Source of the DNA: an uncultured Rhizobiaceae group bacterium
GTDB taxonomy: Bacteria; Pseudomonadota; Alphaproteobacteria; Rhizobiales; Rhizobiaceae
DNA: 38,388 bases
Assembly (NCBI GenBank): GCA_905480295.1
Contig: CAJQPW010000063.1
Coordinates: 1-38,388 of the forward strand
Direction of reading: 5' to 3'
Made by a program: the position numbers and the translations under genes. Below, piece by piece: positions 7,972 through 16,306 of the stretch. Numbering within the stretch: the first letter of the stretch is position 1; the number at the start of each line of letters is the position of its first letter. The notes under the pieces are model-generated. The model was not told the origin of the DNA. It searched no databases and saw only the letters and a list, made by a program, of their open reading frames with translations.

Positions 7972-10683
7972 CTATTCTTCACCATCCAGCTGCTCTTTCA
8001 CTGCGGTTGCCAATTGTTTCAACGAATAGGGTTTGGGAATGAAACCAAACTTGCCGTGCTCCGCTTCAGGCAGGTTTTTCTCAAACGCATCTTCAGCATA
8101 ACCAGAGGCGAAAATAAACGGCACCGTGTTGCCCATTTTTCGCACCGCATCCAACAGGGATGGTCCGTCCATTTCCGGCATCACGACATCTGACACAACC
8201 AGATCCACCTGATCGCCGAGTTCCTCGATCAGTTCCAGCGCAATGGCTCCGTTTTCGGCCTCATGCACGTCATAGCCGCGCGCCTGCAGGGTCCGTGATC
8301 CCACCGCACGCACGGCATCTTCATCTTCAACAAAGATGATGGTGGCGCTTCCTGCCAGATCCTTCGGCTTCTCTTCCTTCTTTTCGGCAACCTCGTCGGC
8401 GGCCTCTATTTCGGCCATTGTCGGCTCATGCCGCGGCAGGAATATTCTAAAACTGGTCCCTTCACCGAGTTCGGAATCCGCGTAGATGAAGCCGCCCGAC
8501 TGCTTGATGATTCCATACACCGTGGAAAGCCCGAGGCCGGTGCCCTTACCGACATCCTTGGTTGAGAAAAACGGATCAAAGATCTTGTCCATCACCGCCT
8601 GGCTCATCCCGGTACCCGTGTCCCGCACTTCGATCATCACATAGTCAGCCAGTTGCATTTCTTTGCGGAAATGATCGCTTTCAATTTCCTTTGCATTCAG
8701 GTTCTTGGTGGAAATGGAAACGGTGCCACCCTCCGTTTCCACATCGTTGATGGCATCCCGGGCGTTGACACAGAGATTGACGATCACCTGTTCAAACTGA
8801 CCGATATCGGCCTTCAATGGCCAAAGATCCCGGCCGTGGTGCATTTCCAGCTTGATTTTATCCCCCACCAAACGGGCCAGTAACATGCGTAAATCTGCCA
8901 TCACGTCGGGAACAGACAGAATCTGAGGTCGCAGAGTCTGGCGGCGACTGAAGGCCAGCAACTGCCGCACGAGCGAAGCAGCCCGATGCGCATTCTGCTT
9001 GATGTTCATAATGTCGGGGAAGGACGGATCGGAAGGCCGGTGGTTGGACAAGAGCAAATCGGAAAAACCGATTATCGCGGTCAAAACATTGTTGAAATCG
9101 TGCGCAATACCGCCAGCGAGTTGACCGACAGCCTGCATTTTTTGCCCCTGAGCCATCTGCCGCTCAAGCGCTTTCTGCTCTGTCATCTCAATTGCATATA
9201 AAATGGCGCGTTCTTTTTTCTGACCATCTTCAGCTTCCGCCTCACCATCCGCCACGGCACTGATGAAATACCGGATTGAACAGTCTTCATTATCAATCTG
9301 CGCTGCAACACCAGGCAAAACGGAATCGACAAAATCAATCGTACCCTTACCGTCATTGGCGTCATTCATCGCCTTCAGCAAAGCCGGTGCTTCGTTTTCA
9401 CCGCACAACTGATCGATTGTAATGCCATCCTTGTTGTGCCGCTTCGCCTTGGACAGCACTTCGGCAAACAGCCTTTGGAACGGCGCGTTTGACTGCACCA
9501 TGGTGCCGTCTTCCGCAAACGACGCGATAGCAATGGGTGTATTATTGAAAAAGCGGGTGAACCGAACCTGCGCCGCCCGCAATTCTTCTGAAATGCCTTC
9601 CCCGGCACTGCGGTTGAGCACCAGCGTCCGCGTAGCACCCGGCGCACCATCGGGTGCGAAAGGCACTTTGTGATACAGGCGAACCGGCAGGCTTTGGCCG
9701 TTGGAACGGGCCAGGTCGAGATCGACGACAGCGGTTTTGCTTTCCCCAGGTTCAACCTCCAGCGTATTCAACAACGCCATGCCATCACCCAGCACAAGAT
9801 TGTTCATGTTGATTTCGCCGGGGCGAAACTGAGTCAGATCAATGCCCAGCCAGTCCGCCAGCGTCGCGTTGACATACATGACCGCGCCATCGGCCTGGGC
9901 TGAGAAAAATCCGGCCGGTGCGTGATCGAGATAGTCAATGGCGTGTTGCAGTTCCATGAACACGCTTTCCTGCCGATACCGCTCCTGGGTAACGTCGCTG
10001 ATTTCCCAGACAATCAATGGTTTTTTGTAATCAGGATGCTGTAATGGGCGGGTGGTAAGCCGGTACCAGTGTGGCGCCAGCGTTCCATTGCCGCTTTCCA
10101 TGTCGCGCAGATCGCGCACCATGCGAAATTCCTGCGTATCGGACGAGCCGCTGCGCACTTTTTGATTCATCCGGTAGACGATTTCGGAAGCCTCATCAGA
10201 GCCTGAAAAGACCCGTTCCAACGTCGCCACATCACGGGCGTTGTCAGCGCCAGTCAATTCGCCATAGGCTCGGTTGGCATAGACGATCCGCCCTTCCCAG
10301 TCGGTCACAACCGAGCCGTGGTTCAAGCCGTCAACAAAAGCGCGTGCGAACCCTTCACCCTTGCTGCGCGACGACAGGTGAACAAATCCGATCGCAACCG
10401 TGAAAAGGAAAAACACCCCAATCATCGATAAAAAGGCAAGCAGGCCCAGTGTTACCTGTTTGGCCATGTGCTCTGGCAGTATGGTGAAGAGACCAACCAA
10501 ACCCAGCAAAATCAGACCAACGAGCAGCAGACGCCCGATATTGCCACCCCGTTCCGCCCTGTCGATGAGCGGGGCATTGTCAGTCGTTGGCGGGTCTTGC
10601 GGGCTGGCAACCGAAAATTTTTCGGGCCGAGATTGCTCATCTTGGGAAAAATTGTCGTCGCGAACCTTGATGGCCTCACTCAT
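7972..10683 (-). CDS. cckA: Hybrid sensor histidine kinase CckA (cell cycle)
   Basis: This 903-residue membrane kinase/phosphatase feeds phosphate through ChpT to CtrA and CpdR, setting cell-cycle timing. Two transmembrane helices lie at about 50-69 and 77-100. PAS-like regions follow (about 110-235, 245-350 and 370-500). The HisKA H-box GQLAGGIAHDFNN has the phospho-His at 528. The ATPase domain has NLCVNARDAI (N-box), D688 in RDTGTGM, and GKGTGLGLS (712-720). A receiver domain ends the protein, with phospho-Asp D832 in SDVVMPEMDG and K884 in IPKPYS. Domain order and length match Hyphomicrobiales CckA. A CtrA-type box (10778-10793) and GANTC sites (GAATC at 10688 and 10726) lie upstream. The 3' end faces zur with 42 bp between. 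Confidence 0.96.
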   Translation of the reverse strand: MSEAIKVRDDNFSQDEQSRPEKFSVASPQDPPTTDNAPLIDRAERGGNIGRLLLVGLILLGLVGLFTILPEHMAKQVTLGLLAFLSMIGVFFLFTVAIGFVHLSSRSKGEGFARAFVDGLNHGSVVTDWEGRIVYANRAYGELTGADNARDVATLERVFSGSDEASEIVYRMNQKVRSGSSDTQEFRMVRDLRDMESGNGTLAPHWYRLTTRPLQHPDYKKPLIVWEISDVTQERYRQESVFMELQHAIDYLDHAPAGFFSAQADGAVMYVNATLADWLGIDLTQFRPGEINMNNLVLGDGMALLNTLEVEPGESKTAVVDLDLARSNGQSLPVRLYHKVPFAPDGAPGATRTLVLNRSAGEGISEELRAAQVRFTRFFNNTPIAIASFAEDGTMVQSNAPFQRLFAEVLSKAKRHNKDGITIDQLCGENEAPALLKAMNDANDGKGTIDFVDSVLPGVAAQIDNEDCSIRYFISAVADGEAEAEDGQKKERAILYAIEMTEQKALERQMAQGQKMQAVGQLAGGIAHDFNNVLTAIIGFSDLLLSNHRPSDPSFPDIMNIKQNAHRAASLVRQLLAFSRRQTLRPQILSVPDVMADLRMLLARLVGDKIKLEMHHGRDLWPLKADIGQFEQVIVNLCVNARDAINDVETEGGTVSISTKNLNAKEIESDHFRKEMQLADYVMIEVRDTGTGMSQAVMDKIFDPFFSTKDVGKGTGLGLSTVYGIIKQSGGFIYADSELGEGTSFRIFLPRHEPTMAEIEAADEVAEKKEEKPKDLAGSATIIFVEDEDAVRAVGSRTLQARGYDVHEAENGAIALELIEELGDQVDLVVSDVVMPEMDGPSLLDAVRKMGNTVPFIFASGYAEDAFEKNLPEAEHGKFGFIPKPYSLKQLATAVKEQLDGEE

Positions 10684-10777
10684 AATGGAATCACTTTCGA
10701 CACCGAAAAAGCGTTGCAGACGCTTGAATCATATTACAACACGACTGGAAAGCCCCCAAACCGACAGGCTCATTGCG

Positions 10778-10793
10778 TTAACCATATATTAAC
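10778..10793. promoter_or_regulatory. CtrA-type box (TTAA-N7-TTAAC) between cckA and the FliO-like gene
   Basis: TTAACCATATATTAAC is an exact fit to the CtrA consensus TTAA-N7-TTAAC and also starts with the TTAACCAT form of the half-site. It lies about 95 bp before the cckA start and about 130 bp before the divergent FliO-like start, so it could act on either. A weaker relative, TTAA-N7-TAAA, follows at 10829-10843. GANTC sites at 10688-10692, 10726-10730 and 10896-10900 could be CcrM methylation sites. Function is inferred. Confidence 0.65.
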
Positions 10794-10920
10794 AAATCAC
10801 CCCCGGGGGGAGCCTGACAATGACATAATTAACGTGTAGTAAATGGGCTTAACTGACGTTGTACTTGCCGATGCGTAACGCGATACCGCGTTGCGGAATC
10901 AACGATCTACGGAATATTTA

Positions 10921-11661
10921 ATGTACCAGTTTTTTAGTTCTGACATTTTTGGCCTCCCCGCCGAAACCGCCAATTGGATTGTCAATGGTGTTCTGGCCCT
11001 GGTTGTCATCTTTCTGCTCTTCATGCTGTACAAGATGCTGACCCGTCCACGCATGGCGAGCAGTCGCCGCAGCAAAAACCGGCGCCTGGCCATTACCGAC
11101 GCTGCATCGATTGACGATCGACGGCGGCTTGTATTGGTCCGCCGCGATGATGTTGAACACCTGATAATGATTGGCGGATCAGACGATATCGTTATCGAGA
11201 GTGACATTCGCAAGGAAGGTCGCAAGCGGTCCGCCGCTCCGCAACAACCTGCATCGCGTCAAGATAGTGCGCCTTCAGCACCATCCGCCCCTCCCTTTGC
11301 ACCCCCACCAACGGCTGGTGCGCCGGCACCTTATGCCTGGTCGACACCACCGCCGGCTCCGTCAAGCTTTACACCGGCACCGCCTCCAAGTCGGGCGGCA
11401 CCCCCTCCAAGTCGGCCTCCAGCGCCGCCACCTCCAGCTCCGGCTCCCGTAGTCGCCGCCGCTCCGTCCATCGTCGCCCCGCCCCCTGCAGCACCAACGG
11501 CCGCTGCACCAATAGCGGCAGAAGTGAAGCCAGCTGCGAGCAGCGCGACATCAGTGATTGCAGGTGGCGCCGGCAAACCGGACCCAGCACCGGCCAAGGG
11601 CAAGTCTTCGGTCAGTCAGGACATGGACGCATTGCTTTCAGAAATCACCACCAAGAAATGA
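10921..11661 (+). CDS. FliO-like single-pass membrane protein with Pro/Ala-rich tail
   Basis: 246 residues from the ATG at 10921 (GGAA about 6 bases before); a TTG 10 codons upstream is less likely. One transmembrane helix (about 20-38) is followed by basic residues and a FliO-like cytoplasmic segment: DDRRRLVLVRRDDVEHLIMIGGSDDIVIE (two overlapping family motifs, about 65-93). From about residue 100 to 225 the chain is almost wholly Pro/Ala/Ser, with a PPPSR heptad-spaced duplicate (DNA CCTCCAAGTCGG at 11383 and 11404). In Hyphomicrobiales this gene sits by dksA and is often labelled FliO, but no flagellar gene is near, so a role in flagellar export is not shown here. It is divergent from cckA. 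Confidence 0.7.
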   Translation: MYQFFSSDIFGLPAETANWIVNGVLALVVIFLLFMLYKMLTRPRMASSRRSKNRRLAITDAASIDDRRRLVLVRRDDVEHLIMIGGSDDIVIESDIRKEGRKRSAAPQQPASRQDSAPSAPSAPPFAPPPTAGAPAPYAWSTPPPAPSSFTPAPPPSRAAPPPSRPPAPPPPAPAPVVAAAPSIVAPPPAAPTAAAPIAAEVKPAASSATSVIAGGAGKPDPAPAKGKSSVSQDMDALLSEITTKK

Positions 11662-11713
11662 GTGGACGGGCCGCTTCCTGCTATTCAGCTGGATAATCGA
11701 AATCCCGGACCAC

Positions 11714-11748
11714 AAACAAAAAAGGCGGCCATATTGGCCGCCTTTTTT
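11714..11748. terminator. Strong bidirectional intrinsic terminator
   Basis: A perfect 7-bp GC stem, GGCGGCC (11724-11730) and GGCCGCC (11736-11742), with a 5-base loop ATATT, is followed by six T and preceded by an A-tract (AAACAAAAAA). It can end both the FliO-like message (plus) and the dksA message (minus), which converge on it. Confidence 0.93.
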
Positions 11749-11766
11749 GTTCATCTGCAATCAGGA

Positions 11767-12180
11767 TCAGTCGTCGCGATAGACTTTTTCGCGTCGTTCG
11801 TGACGCTCCTGCGCCTCGAGCGAAAGGGTCGCTATTGGCCTGGCATCCAAACGCTGTAAGCTGATCGGCTCTCCGGTATCTTCACAATATCCATATTCGC
11901 CGTCTTCGATGCGTTTCAACGCCTGATTGATCTTGGAAATCAATTTGCGTTGCCGGTCGCGGGCCCGCAATTCAATCGACCGATCCGATTCCGACGTGGC
12001 GCGATCAGCCAGATCGGGAGCATTGAGATTATGTTCCTGCAGAGATTCAACTGTTTCGGCAGAATCACGCTGAATTTCCGTGCGCCAAGCCAATAATTTC
12101 TCTTTAAAATACGCAAGTTGACGCGCATTCATGAACTTCTCTTTTTCAGAGGGCTTATACTCTTTGGTCTTTGATGCCAT
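11767..12180 (-). CDS. dksA: RNA polymerase-binding transcription factor DksA, single-cysteine type
   Basis: DksA binds the secondary channel of RNA polymerase and works with ppGpp in the stringent response. I start at the ATG at 12178-12180 (137 residues), because GGGAG sits 5 bases upstream; nine more in-frame codons exist but look untranslated. The coiled coil is seen in FKEKLLAWRTEIQRDS and DLADRATSESDRSIELRARD. The globular end reads YGYCEDTGEPISLQRLDARP, so only one of the four zinc-finger cysteines is present. That substitution is usual for alphaproteobacterial DksA and resembles zinc-independent forms. It converges with the FliO-like gene on the terminator at 11714. Confidence 0.93.
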   Translation of the reverse strand: MASKTKEYKPSEKEKFMNARQLAYFKEKLLAWRTEIQRDSAETVESLQEHNLNAPDLADRATSESDRSIELRARDRQRKLISKINQALKRIEDGEYGYCEDTGEPISLQRLDARPIATLSLEAQERHERREKVYRDD

Positions 12181-12426
12181 CGGGGCTCCCTTCCCGTTTT
12201 CGCACATAACAGGAAACAGTGCCGTCCCCCTCTTTGCGTCTTATGGGCCGGTATAACGACCCACTGCTCATGCTTCAAGCGCCAAAAATTGAATCAACGC
12301 AATCATGTGTATTGAGGGCCAGAAAACCCCCAATTGCTGGATAGCCGGGCTGTGTACAAAAGCTGAATTTGCAGGTTGGACAGGCTCCCACTTGGCAAAG
12401 TGTTGCCTTGACGCTAGGGAATTTGC

Positions 12427-12939
12427 ATGAAGACACTTTATATTCTCCGTCACGCTAAATCCTCATGGGCACAACCGGGACTTGGTGACATCGAGCGGCC
12501 GCTTAATCCGCGCGGCCTTCGACAGTCAGAAAATCTACACCACTGGTTTTCCAACAGGGAGGATAAACCAAATTTGGTGCTGTGCTCTCCATCCGTCCGT
12601 ACCCGCCAAACATGGACAGGAATCAGCAAAGCCATGCCTGACGCAGTGATGGAAATTGAACCCGGTTTCTATCACGGCGTTATTGACGCTTATCTGGCAA
12701 GTATCTGGGGTCAGGATGCGGAAAAACTGATGATCATCGGCCATAATCCAACATGCGATGAACTGGCGCGCTATCTCACGGCACCGGACAGTCCCGCCGC
12801 TGAAAAATTGATGGCACATCATTTTGGCACCGCAACATTGGCAATATTCGAATGCGAGATCGACAAATGGTCTGAGCTCGGTCAGGGCAGCGGAAACCTG
12901 ATCCAGCTGTTGCGACCAAAGGAACTCAGCGACACTTAA
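12427..12939 (+). CDS. sixA: SixA-type phosphohistidine phosphatase
   Basis: A 170-residue histidine-phosphatase-superfamily protein. The catalytic loop LRHAKSSW carries H9, and the second histidine is H106 in IIGHNPTCDELA; SPSVRTRQTW supplies the phosphate-binding arginine. The RHAKS form and short length fit SixA, which removes phosphate from histidine phosphotransfer domains. AGGGA lies about 7 bases before the ATG. It precedes ycjX by 61 bp on the same strand. The target here is unknown; closeness to cckA may be chance. Confidence 0.88.
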   Translation: MKTLYILRHAKSSWAQPGLGDIERPLNPRGLRQSENLHHWFSNREDKPNLVLCSPSVRTRQTWTGISKAMPDAVMEIEPGFYHGVIDAYLASIWGQDAEKLMIIGHNPTCDELARYLTAPDSPAAEKLMAHHFGTATLAIFECEIDKWSELGQGSGNLIQLLRPKELSDT

Positions 12940-13000
12940 ACGGTGTAATATCGTCTGCCAGACCCTATATCTGGGTTTCTGAAACCTGTGGGACGCTCTG

Positions 13001-14458
13001 TTGGCAAAAATTACATCCTTTTCTGACAACGCGCTGATTGCAATCGACAATCTATTAGACACGGCTTCCAGCCTGTTCAACCCACAATTGCGGTTTGGTG
13101 TGACAGGACTGGCCAGGGCAGGCAAAACGGTGTTTATCACCGCCCTGATTCACAACCTGATCCATGGGGGACGCCTGCCCCTGTTTTCTGCCATGGCGCA
13201 GGGACGCATCGCCCGCGCTGATCTGGCACCCCAACCCGACGACGGGGTTCCCCGTTTCCAATACGAAAACCATTTGGAAGCCTTGATCGAGGAACGGACC
13301 TGGCCCCAGTCAACCAGCGCCATATCGGAACTGCGCATCAATATTGAATACGAGTCAGCCAGCGCGTGGTCGCGCAGGTTTGGTGCAGGACGGTTGACGC
13401 TGGATATTGTCGATTATCCCGGTGAATGGTTGCTCGACCTTCCTCTCTTGGGAAAATCCTATGCCGAGTGGTCACAAGAGACCATGCAACTGTCGCGCCT
13501 GCCCGCCCGCCGGGACGCGGCAAAGAGCTGGTTGAAGGCCGTCGGCAACGGGGCAGAAGGTGATTTACCCGCAGATGAAACAAAGGCGCGGGAGCTGGCC
13601 GTCGCCTTCACAGAATATCTGCGCGCCTGCCGGGCGGACAAGACTGCCCTGTCGACTTTGCCCCCTGGTCGCTTCCTGATGCCCGGTGATCTCGAAGGCT
13701 CCCCTGCTCTCACCTTTGCACCACTGGACCTGGTGGAAGGCACACGGGCTGCTCCGGATACTTTACATGCCATGATGGAGCGCCGTTACGAAGCCTATAA
13801 AACAATCGTGGTGAAGCCGTTTTTTCGCCAGCACTTTGCCCGCATCGACCGGCAAATCGTGCTGGTTGACGTGCTCCAGGCGCTCAACGCCGGTGGCCCG
13901 GCCGTCGCTGATCTGGAAACCGCCTTGTCGGACATTCTCGGCTGTTTCAACCATGGCAAACGAAACTGGTTGACCTCATTGTTCAGCACCCGCACCGACA
14001 AAATACTTTTTGCCGCCACCAAAGCTGATCATCTTCATCACGAAAATCACGATCGCCTGGAGGCGATATTGGCCCGTTTGGTGGAACGCGCTACAAAGCG
14101 GGCCCAGTTCAGCGGTGCAGAAACCGACATTGTCGCCATGGCAGCCGTGCGGGCAACCCGTGAAGGCGAAGTATCTGAAGGAAAAGAAATTCTGCCGGTT
14201 ATTCTTGGCCACCCGCTTGCTGGAGAAACCATGGATGGGAATGCCTATGATGGTAAAACGCAAACAGCAATATTTCCCGGAGACCTGCCCGGCAATCCTG
14301 ATGCGGTCTTCAAAGAAAGTCACAAATCTGGCGACCTGCGGTTCTTACGCTTTACTCCGCCGAAACTGGAAAAAACCGCCGAAGGCGTAACCCTGTCCTT
14401 ACCTCACATCCGTCTTGATAAGGCGTTGGAATTTTTGCTGGGAGACCAATTGCAGTGA
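13001..14458 (+). CDS. ycjX: YcjX-family (DUF463) P-loop GTPase-like protein
   Basis: A 485-residue protein of the YcjX/DUF463 family. A Walker A motif, GLARAGKT (36-43), and a G3/Walker B-like DYPGEW (138-143) are clear; HHENHDRLEAIL follows a possible G4-like TKADH. In E. coli ycjX and ycjF belong to the phage-shock regulon. The start is TTG at 13001, which gives the family's usual N-terminus; GGGAC lies about 9 bases upstream. Its stop overlaps the start of the next gene (GTGA at 14455-14458), so the two are coupled. The biological role is not established; a stress or envelope function is inferred from the family. Confidence 0.88.
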   Translation: MAKITSFSDNALIAIDNLLDTASSLFNPQLRFGVTGLARAGKTVFITALIHNLIHGGRLPLFSAMAQGRIARADLAPQPDDGVPRFQYENHLEALIEERTWPQSTSAISELRINIEYESASAWSRRFGAGRLTLDIVDYPGEWLLDLPLLGKSYAEWSQETMQLSRLPARRDAAKSWLKAVGNGAEGDLPADETKARELAVAFTEYLRACRADKTALSTLPPGRFLMPGDLEGSPALTFAPLDLVEGTRAAPDTLHAMMERRYEAYKTIVVKPFFRQHFARIDRQIVLVDVLQALNAGGPAVADLETALSDILGCFNHGKRNWLTSLFSTRTDKILFAATKADHLHHENHDRLEAILARLVERATKRAQFSGAETDIVAMAAVRATREGEVSEGKEILPVILGHPLAGETMDGNAYDGKTQTAIFPGDLPGNPDAVFKESHKSGDLRFLRFTPPKLEKTAEGVTLSLPHIRLDKALEFLLGDQLQ

Positions 14459-15621
14459 CCAGTGATAACAAGCCAGAGACGAAATCCCGCAAACCCCGTG
14501 CCTTTGCGATTGGTGGTGACAGCGACGGCAACCAAAATGCAGGCAAGCCTGGAACCGTCAAATCGGTATCCCAAACTGCAAAAAAGCCGAATGCCGCTCG
14601 AAAGCCCCGTGCCGTCAAAGCAAAAAACAACTTTCGAGAAATTCCACTGGAGGCGGCTCAACGGTTTGACAATGATCTTCAATCAAAAGGGGATATCGGC
14701 TCCCTGCTGACACCGCCACCACCCAGTGCAGAGCAAGTTGCAGCAAAACAGCGCAGATTTGGCTGGTCATCGCTTTTCTTTTCCTGTCTGGCCGCGTTGG
14801 TCGCACTTGGATTCGGCCTATGGATCGACCAATTGATTGCAGACCTCTTTGCCAAACAGATTTGGCTGGGCTGGGTCGCCACCGCACTTACCGCATTGTT
14901 AGCCCTTGCCGCCCTTGTGCTGGTGGGAAGAGAAGTGTGGGGACTTTCCCGCATGGCAAAAATCGACCGCTTGCAGCAACGCGCCGCGCGGGTCATTGAA
15001 ACCAATGACCTGAAATCCGCCCGACAACTGAGCGCGCAGTTAATCGACATCTATTCGGGCCGCCCGGATACAGCGCGGGGTCGCGCTGCGCTCAGCGAAC
15101 ATCGGGACCATATCATCGACGGTCGTGATATTGTCGGGCTTGCCGAGCGTGATCTGATCAAACCGTTGGATGATCAAGCCCGGCGCCTGGTCATGGACTC
15201 AGCCAAAAAGGTCAGTGTCGTCACTGCGGTCAGCCCCCGTGCGGTTCTGGATATTGCATTCGTTTTGTATGAGAACATGCGGTTGATCCGCCGTCTCGCC
15301 GATCTCTATGGCGGACGCCCCGGAACACTCGGCCTGTTGCGGCTGACCCGAAATGTTGTCGGTCATCTGGCGGTGACCGGGTCCATCGCAGTCGGCGAGG
15401 GACTGATACAACAGATTGTCAGCCAGGGTCTTGCTGCAAAATTGTCTTCCCGGTTGGGGGAAGGCGTGATCAATGGATTGTTAACAGCCCGCATAGGCAT
15501 AGCGGCCATCGATATATGCCGTCCCCTGCCCTTTACGGCTCAATCGCGCCTGTCTGTCCGGGATTTCGTCGGTGAAATTACCCGTTTTGGTGAAAAACCA
15601 TCGGCCAATGGGGACAAATAG
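14455..15621 (+). CDS. YcjF-like membrane protein (TIGR01620/DUF697)
   Basis: A 388-residue inner-membrane protein with a basic, disordered N-terminus (1-60), two transmembrane helices at about 104-123 and 137-159, and a C-terminal helical DUF697-like domain (AVSPRAVLDIAFVLYENMRL and GGRPGTLGLLRLTRNVV). The start is GTG at 14455, overlapping the ycjX stop. The ycjX-ycjF pairing is conserved in Proteobacteria, and the two proteins probably act together at the membrane. The exact function is unknown. Confidence 0.82.
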   Translation: MTSDNKPETKSRKPRAFAIGGDSDGNQNAGKPGTVKSVSQTAKKPNAARKPRAVKAKNNFREIPLEAAQRFDNDLQSKGDIGSLLTPPPPSAEQVAAKQRRFGWSSLFFSCLAALVALGFGLWIDQLIADLFAKQIWLGWVATALTALLALAALVLVGREVWGLSRMAKIDRLQQRAARVIETNDLKSARQLSAQLIDIYSGRPDTARGRAALSEHRDHIIDGRDIVGLAERDLIKPLDDQARRLVMDSAKKVSVVTAVSPRAVLDIAFVLYENMRLIRRLADLYGGRPGTLGLLRLTRNVVGHLAVTGSIAVGEGLIQQIVSQGLAAKLSSRLGEGVINGLLTARIGIAAIDICRPLPFTAQSRLSVRDFVGEITRFGEKPSANGDK

Positions 15622-15673
15622 ACCCATTTCCAACTGATTCTTAATTAATCGTTTCACTCGTGGCAGGAATGCG

Positions 15674-15690
15674 TTAACCATTATGGTTAA
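15674..15690. promoter_or_regulatory. Perfect 17-bp palindrome of two TTAACCAT elements
   Basis: TTAACCAT (15674-15681), one T, then ATGGTTAA (15683-15690). The 8-mer equals the half-type CtrA element described in alphaproteobacteria and the left part of the box before cckA. It lies 35-51 bp before the ATG of the secreted protein at 15725, in promoter position. A GANTC site (GATTC, 15636-15640) and TTAATTAA (15641-15648) are nearby. Binding is inferred. Confidence 0.5.
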
Positions 15691-15724
15691 TACTCGCGCG
15701 TGAAACAGATTAGGTTTTAATGTA

Positions 15725-16306
15725 ATGAGTTTTCTGTCCCTATTTTCGAAAGCAACCGCAATGCTGGCCAAAACGGCCCTTATTGCCGCTTCTGTTGCGC
15801 TTTTTCCGATTGTCGCAGGCACTTCCCTCACAACCGGTGAGGCCGAAGCCAGCGAATCCCGTTATTTCAAAGCCGTTCAAGGTCGCTGGTCTGGTGCTGG
15901 TCGCATTGTGGCCGGACCCTATAAAAACACTCGTTTCACCTGCAATCTTGCGGGTCAATCGCCTGCGCGCGCCGGTATGAAACTGGCGGGATCCTGTCGG
16001 GTTGGACTGTTTTCCCAGTCCATTGAGGCGACTGTTTCCAAACGCGGCGGTTCCTATCGGGGCAAATTTCTGGACGGTGCCAAAGGCAAAGGGCTGGATA
16101 TTGTATCTGGCCGCCTGAGAGGACAGAAGCTGGTGCTCGGTATCAAGCGCAAACAATTGCGCGGCACCATGGTTGCCAATCTCAAAGGCAAAAACGCCAT
16201 GAACATCACCATCTCGGTGCGGGTGAATGGCAAGCTGATGCCCTTTATCGGCCTGAGCCTGAACCGCAAGGGCAATGTCCACCGCACCGGCCTGACTGTT
16301 GACTAA
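15725..16306 (+). CDS. Small secreted protein of unknown function
   Basis: 193 residues. A probable signal peptide occupies about residues 1-43 (AMLAKTALIAASVALFPIVAG, then a TGEAEASES cleavage region). The mature part is basic and beta-rich, with repeated short strands such as GRWSGAGRIVAGPYKNTRFTC, GSYRGKFLDGAKGKGL and RLRGQKLVLGIKRKQLRG, and two cysteines (in FTCNL and GSCRV) that could form a disulfide. I do not recognise the family; it resembles lipocalin-like barrel proteins in pattern only. It stands alone behind a TTAACCAT palindrome. Its TAA overlaps the stop of the convergent folK by 3 bases. Confidence 0.75.
   Translation: MSFLSLFSKATAMLAKTALIAASVALFPIVAGTSLTTGEAEASESRYFKAVQGRWSGAGRIVAGPYKNTRFTCNLAGQSPARAGMKLAGSCRVGLFSQSIEATVSKRGGSYRGKFLDGAKGKGLDIVSGRLRGQKLVLGIKRKQLRGTMVANLKGKNAMNITISVRVNGKLMPFIGLSLNRKGNVHRTGLTVD

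Noticed and set aside
11767..12180. Loss of three zinc-finger cysteines in DksA as a mutation
   Set aside because: The C-x-x-T form is, as far as I know, normal for alphaproteobacterial DksA, so it is not an anomaly.
16303..16306. Overlapping stop codons of convergent folK and secreted-protein genes as a possible frameshift
   Set aside because: Both proteins reach natural ends; TAA and TAG simply share bases, as is common in compact genomes.
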